A DNA stretch of 64,000 bases from Sandaracinaceae bacterium (GTDB lineage: Bacteria; Myxococcota_A; Polyangia; Polyangiales; Houyiibacteriaceae): NCBI GenBank assembly GCA_020633055.1, contig JACKEJ010000006.1, positions 62,001 to 126,000 on the forward strand. Reading direction: 5' to 3'. The notes beneath the pieces were generated by a model. That model saw only the letters and a program-made list of their open reading frames with translations, had not been told where the DNA came from and did not search any database. Within the stretch, counting starts at the first letter, position 1. Every line of letters starts with the position of its first letter. Position numbers and translations under genes: made by a program. Shown in pieces: positions 60,252 to 64,000 of the stretch.

Positions 60252-62189
60252 ATGGCAGACGACCCCATCGATGGAACCATCCCACCCCCCGACGCCTGGA
60301 GCGTCCAGAAGAGCGCCGAGCTGTATCAGATCGGTGGCTGGGGCAAACCCTACTTCGACATCAACGAAGCTGGGCACGTCTGCGTCACGCCCGACCCGCG
60401 CAAGGAGGCGGGCGTCGACCTCTACGAGCTGACGGTGCAGCTGGGGGCGCGCGGACTCGACCTGCCGCTGCTCATCCGCTTCCCGGGCATCCTCGAGGAC
60501 CGCATCCGGCTCATCAACGAGTGCTTCAAGAAGGCCATCGACGAGTACGAGTTCGATGGCGTCTACCGCGGCGTCTTCCCCATCAAGGTCAACCAGCAGC
60601 GCCACCTCATCGAAGAGGTCGTCGAGTCCGGCCGCCCCTACCGCTACGGCCTCGAGGCCGGCAGCAAGCCCGAGCTGCTGATCGCCCTCGCCGCGATGGA
60701 CGACGAAGACGGCTTCATCATCTGCAACGGCTACAAGGACCGTGGCTACATCGAGACGGCGCTCGTCGCGCAGCGCTTCGACAACACGGTCGTGGTCGTG
60801 CTCGAGCGCATCGAAGAGCTCGACATCGTGTTCCGGGCGTTCGAGGATCTGGGTATCCGTCCGACGCTCGGCGTGCGCGCCAAGCTCAGCAGCAAGGGCA
60901 TGGGGCGCTGGTCGTCGTCCGCAGGCGACAAGGCCAAGTTCGGGCTCACCACGGCCGAGATGGTCGAGGTGGTCGACCGCTTGGCCGAGCGCGACATGCT
61001 CGACTGCCTGCGCCTGCTGCACTTCCACATCGGCAGCCAGGTCAGCAGCATCGTGCCCGTCAAGAACGCCATGCGCGAGGCGGCCCAGATGTACACCGAG
61101 CTGGTCAAGCTCGGCTGCAAGATGGGCTACATCGACGTGGGCGGCGGTCTCGCCGTGGACTACGACGGCAGCCGCACCGACTTCCGCGCGTCCATGAACT
61201 ACGGCGTGCAGGAGTATGCCTACGACGTCGTCGCCGCCGTGCAGGACGCGTGCGAGAAGTCCGGCGTGGCACACCCGACCATCGTCAGCGAGAGCGGGCG
61301 CGCCGTGGCGGCCTACCAGTCGGTGCTCGTGTTCGATGCGCTGGGCGTGGACCAGCTCGGCTTCGGTCAGCCGGAGCCGCCGCCCGAGGGCTGCCACCGC
61401 GTCATCCGCGAGTTCTACGACACGTGGCAGGGCATCCAGCCCAAGAACGTGCAGGAGGCCTGGCACGACGCGCAGACCGCGCTCGAGGAGAGCCGCAGCT
61501 TGTTCAAGTTCGGCTACCTGGGGCTGCGCGAGCTGGCGCGGGCCGAGCGCCTGTTCTGGAACTGCGCCGAGAAGATCCGCGCGTGCGTCCCGCGGCTCAA
61601 GCAGGTGCCCGAGGAGCTGCAGCAGCTCGACGAGTTCCTGGGCAGCATCTACTACTGCAACTTCTCCATCTTCCAGAGCGCGCCGGACATCTGGGCCATG
61701 GAGCAGCTGTTCCCGTTCATCCCCATCCATCGCCTGGACGAGCGCCCCACCGTGAAGGCGCGCCTGGCGGACCTCACCTGCGACAGCGACGGCATCGTCG
61801 ACGCCTTCATCGACATCGAGGAGGTGCAGGCGGCGCTCGACGTGCACCCCGTGCGCGCGGGGGAGCGCTACCTGATGGCCATGTTCCTGGGCGGCGCCTA
61901 CCAGGAGATCCTGGGCGACCTGCACAACCTCTTCGGCGACACCAACGCGGTCCACGTGCGCGTCGAGGACTACGGCTACAGCGTGTCCAACGTCATCAAG
62001 GGCGACGCCATCACCGACGTGCTGCGCTACTTGCAGTACGACCCGGAGGAGATGATCGAGCGCGTCCGCAAGCAGGCCGAGCGCGCGCTCAACGCGGGCC
62101 GCATGAGCCTCGACCAGCTGCGCGCGTTCATGGCGCACTACGACCGCAGCTTGCGCGGCTACACGTACCTCAAGGGCGAGCCCGAATGA
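60252..62189 (+). CDS. speA: Biosynthetic arginine decarboxylase
   Basis: 645 residues from the ATG at 60252 (MADDPIDG; an upstream in-frame ATG at 60201 adds 17 residues without family fit). It converts arginine to agmatine, the first step of one putrescine route, using PLP and Mg. Signatures: YQIGGWGKPYFDINEAGHVC near the start, the PLP lysine in YRGVFPIKVNQQRHLIEEV (Lys112), GLEAGSKPELLIALA, LLHFHIGSQVSSI, YIDVGGGLAVDYDGSRTDF, ESGRAVAAYQSVLVF and LHNLFGDTNAVHV. Length and order match SpeA (~640-660). The next gene overlaps its stop. Divergent from the UbiB-family gene; no speB is visible. Confidence 0.95.
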   Translation: MADDPIDGTIPPPDAWSVQKSAELYQIGGWGKPYFDINEAGHVCVTPDPRKEAGVDLYELTVQLGARGLDLPLLIRFPGILEDRIRLINECFKKAIDEYEFDGVYRGVFPIKVNQQRHLIEEVVESGRPYRYGLEAGSKPELLIALAAMDDEDGFIICNGYKDRGYIETALVAQRFDNTVVVVLERIEELDIVFRAFEDLGIRPTLGVRAKLSSKGMGRWSSSAGDKAKFGLTTAEMVEVVDRLAERDMLDCLRLLHFHIGSQVSSIVPVKNAMREAAQMYTELVKLGCKMGYIDVGGGLAVDYDGSRTDFRASMNYGVQEYAYDVVAAVQDACEKSGVAHPTIVSESGRAVAAYQSVLVFDALGVDQLGFGQPEPPPEGCHRVIREFYDTWQGIQPKNVQEAWHDAQTALEESRSLFKFGYLGLRELARAERLFWNCAEKIRACVPRLKQVPEELQQLDEFLGSIYYCNFSIFQSAPDIWAMEQLFPFIPIHRLDERPTVKARLADLTCDSDGIVDAFIDIEEVQAALDVHPVRAGERYLMAMFLGGAYQEILGDLHNLFGDTNAVHVRVEDYGYSVSNVIKGDAITDVLRYLQYDPEEMIERVRKQAERALNAGRMSLDQLRAFMAHYDRSLRGYTYLKGEPE

Positions 62190-62911
62190 GCGCAGAGCGC
62201 GTCCTGATCGTGACGCCCACCTACAACGAGCGCGAGAACCTGGCGCGCTTCTTGGCGGGGGTGTTCGAGGTCTTGCCGCGCGCGCACGTGTTGGTGGTGG
62301 ACGACGCGTCCCCGGACGGTACCGGGGATCTGGCCGAGGAGCTGGCCGCAGACGACGAGCGCGTTCAGGTGCTGCATCGGCCCGGCAAGCTGGGCCTGGG
62401 CACCGCATACCTGGATGGGTTCCGCTGGGGGCTCGCCGAGGGCTTCGACGTGTTCTTCGAGATGGACACGGACCTCAGCCACGATCCGCGCTACCTGCCG
62501 GACTTCCTGGACGCGCTGGCCGATGGCGCGGATCTCGTCATCGGCAGCCGGAACGTGCCCGGCGGAGGCGTCGAGGGCTGGGGCCTGGGGCGCCACGTGC
62601 TCAGCAAGGGCGGCAGCCTCTACAGCCGCACCTGGCTGGGTCTGCCAGTGCAGGACCTCACCAGCGGGTACAAGGCGTTCCGGCGCGCCGTGCTGGAGAA
62701 GCTCGCGCTCGAGAGCGTCTCGAGCAATGGGTACTCGTTCCAGATCGAGCTGACCTACCGCGCGGCGCTGGCTGGCTGCACCGTGCGCGAGGTGCCGATC
62801 ATCTTCGTCGACCGGCGCGCCGGGCACAGCAAGATGTCGCGGCGCATCGTGGCCGAGGCGGTGCTCATGGTCCCCGCGCTGCGCCTCCGCGCGCTGCTTG
62901 GCAAGCTGTAG
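62186..62911 (+). CDS. DPM1-like family 2 glycosyltransferase (polyprenyl-phosphate type)
   Basis: 241 residues, the soluble dolichol-phosphate-mannose-synthase type: VLIVTPTYNERENLARFLAG, VLVVDDASPDGTGDLAEELA, GTAYLDGFRWGL, the DxD site FFEMDTDLSHDPRYLPDF, IGSRNVPGGGVEGWGLGRHV and LTSGYKAFRRAVLEKL. It transfers a sugar from a nucleotide donor to polyprenyl phosphate at the membrane, feeding envelope glycans. It has no C-terminal transmembrane part, unlike GtrB proteins. The ATG overlaps the speA stop (ATGA), so the two are co-translated, though their pathways have no obvious link. Confidence 0.94.
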   Translation: MSAERVLIVTPTYNERENLARFLAGVFEVLPRAHVLVVDDASPDGTGDLAEELAADDERVQVLHRPGKLGLGTAYLDGFRWGLAEGFDVFFEMDTDLSHDPRYLPDFLDALADGADLVIGSRNVPGGGVEGWGLGRHVLSKGGSLYSRTWLGLPVQDLTSGYKAFRRAVLEKLALESVSSNGYSFQIELTYRAALAGCTVREVPIIFVDRRAGHSKMSRRIVAEAVLMVPALRLRALLGKL

Positions 62912-62986
62912 ACGGGCCGCGTTCCAGCGAGCACGCGCGCCGACGCGTCGCCTGTGCGCTCGCCGCGGGGCCACGGACGGGCCGCG

Positions 62987-64000
62987 TCAGAGGCGCACGA
63001 TGAGGCCCAGCGAGAGGTTCATGGACACGAACACGCTGTCATCGATCAGCCAGAAGCTCGGACAGAGTAGGTCCGCGGTGATCTCGACCCGCTCTCCCAG
63101 CGCGTAGGCCAGACCTGCGGACACGCGCAGCACGGGACCGTTGAACGGCAGGAACCCCACGGCGCCCTTGATGGGGATGCTCAGGTCGAGGCCTGGCGAT
63201 AGGCGCAGGCGCTTCTCCACCACGAGCATCGGCAGGAGGTTGTGCTCGCGCTGCTCGCGTCCATTCAGGTTCGCGTAGCCAAGCTGCAGCGAGAGGATGA
63301 TGTCACGCCGCAAGCGCGCGCCCAGGCTGAGCTCGATCAAGTGATTGTAGAAGCCATTTCCGTCAGCTCCGATGGCGCTGACGGAGTAGAGCGCCAACTG
63401 GAAGCGGCGTCCGGGGGCGTCCATGTCACGTGTCTCACGTGGAGAGAGCGGGCGGATGAAGGGCGCTCCCGTGACGGGCCCCAGGACCAACCCGGGTGTG
63501 GGGGCAGCCAGCTGGCTGGTGTGCGGTGACTGGGCTGCCGAGGGCTGGGCGCTGGCGGCCACGGCCCCGGTTGCCGCGCCACGATAGCGAGCGGCTCCAG
63601 CGGCGTCCCACACGGTCGGAGGTGGCACGGCCTGCCGCGTGAGCTGCTCCACCACGGGGTAGAGGTCCTCGGCGCCTGAGCTCCCCCGCGCGAAGAACGG
63701 GCCCGTTCCGTCGGCGCTGGCCACGGTGAGCTCGAAGATGTATCGGCCGCCGTCGGCCCACACGCGCGCGAACGCGGTTCGGTCCACGCCTGCGCTGAGC
63801 GTCACGCGCCATAGGTCGGCGGGCGCGGGGGGGTAGGTCATGCGGGCGTGCTGCGCTGCGCCGACGGTCGCCGCGGCGTCGATCACGGAGTAGCCCAGCG
63901 CGGTGAGCGTCTGCCGCATGACGTGTGTGACGTGCTGACCGACGCGGGGGTCGATCCCTCGCGTGGCCGCGTCGATGACCATGGCCGTGCGCGCCTCGCT
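62987..64000 (-). CDS. Outer-membrane beta-barrel-like protein, 5' end outside window
   Basis: The minus-strand frame is open to the right edge, so the start lies beyond the window; an internal ATG at 63982 is probably not the real start because coding continues upstream (SEARTAM). Visible: a first domain with GQHVTHVMRQTLTALGYSVI and FARVWADGGRYIFELTVASA, an Ala/Pro/Gln linker, then ~170 residues of alternating strands ending in the style of a porin-like barrel (IELSLGARLRRDIILSLQLG; ITADLLCPSFWLIDDSVFVS; final MNLSLGLIVRL). Probably an outer-membrane protein with a periplasmic N-terminal domain. No named family recognised. Confidence 0.72.
   Translation of the reverse strand, partial: SEARTAMVIDAATRGIDPRVGQHVTHVMRQTLTALGYSVIDAAATVGAAQHARMTYPPAPADLWRVTLSAGVDRTAFARVWADGGRYIFELTVASADGTGPFFARGSSGAEDLYPVVEQLTRQAVPPPTVWDAAGAARYRGAATGAVAASAQPSAAQSPHTSQLAAPTPGLVLGPVTGAPFIRPLSPRETRDMDAPGRRFQLALYSVSAIGADGNGFYNHLIELSLGARLRRDIILSLQLGYANLNGREQREHNLLPMLVVEKRLRLSPGLDLSIPIKGAVGFLPFNGPVLRVSAGLAYALGERVEITADLLCPSFWLIDDSVFVSMNLSLGLIVRL

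Noticed and set aside
1..64000. tRNA, rRNA, riboswitch, insertion sequence, integrase or att site
   Set aside because: None recognised by eye anywhere in the window; short RNAs could still be missed.

Overview
The window is high-GC bacterial DNA with strong G/C preference at third codon positions, so long open frames appear opposite most genes. The content suggests a myxobacterium-like member of the Myxococcota, perhaps near Sandaracinaceae/Polyangiales. Pointers are two membrane Ser/Thr kinases (one with a PEGA-like tail), many unique lipoproteins, MopE-type Cys/Asp repeats, propeller lipoproteins with VWG repeats, and rSAM-rich peptide modification. This is inference from content; no rRNA or tRNA gene was seen.

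Layout. 1-3257: a TetR regulator (cut by the window edge) divergent from a short-chain dehydrogenase, then a cytochrome P450. 3621-6885: two orphan lipoproteins and a GNAT acetyltransferase. 7055-11537: an exported GH31 glycosidase with two AraC regulators and PpnP. 11588-16377: a LolC/E-like permease coupled to a lipoprotein, divergent from a lipoprotein plus coiled-coil pair. 16417-20949: a PEGA Ser/Thr kinase divergent from an AP-superfamily phosphohydrolase and a glycosyltransferase. 21025-25843: a PQQ-type propeller protein, a nitrilase-family amidase and an MscS channel with a cyclic-nucleotide domain. 25844-26459: three copies of a His/Asp/Glu-type simple repeat, the middle one inverted. 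26460-32001: a hotdog protein, nadA, dnaJ and a lytic transglycosylase. 32087-37382: a tightly packed operon with a propeller lipoprotein, a four-haem duplicated DUF1111 oxidoreductase, DUF192 and a Cys-rich lipoprotein, followed by a lipid-binding-like protein and a 58-residue zinc ribbon. 37476-43465: a sigma-like/Ser-Thr kinase fusion, a DASS transporter and a frameshifted MopE-repeat lipoprotein.

43684-54517 is the most unusual part: an expanded His-Xaa-Ser (Hxs) peptide-modification locus. Two divergent arms share a 211-bp centre. The right arm (Tat-like protein, HxsD, a second short HxsD-like protein, HxsB, an HxsA-like precursor ending in nine His-Xaa-Ser triplets, and three radical SAM enzymes) is translationally coupled at most junctions. 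The left arm carries two more radical SAM/SPASM proteins and a HExxH protein of the kind seen with peptide-modifying systems. In all, six radical SAM enzymes and a possible hydroxylase surround one 114-residue precursor, many more than the two radical SAM proteins of the basic Hxs set.

54754-64000: a lipoprotein L,D-transpeptidase, a soluble histidine kinase with a degenerate receiver, a UbiB-family kinase, biosynthetic arginine decarboxylase coupled to a DPM-like glycosyltransferase, and the C-terminal part of an outer-membrane-like protein cut by the right edge.

A further pattern: at least ten unlinked genes have a TAnnnT-like -10 hexamer ending only 6-12 nt before the start codon, which suggests frequent leaderless or near-leaderless transcription.
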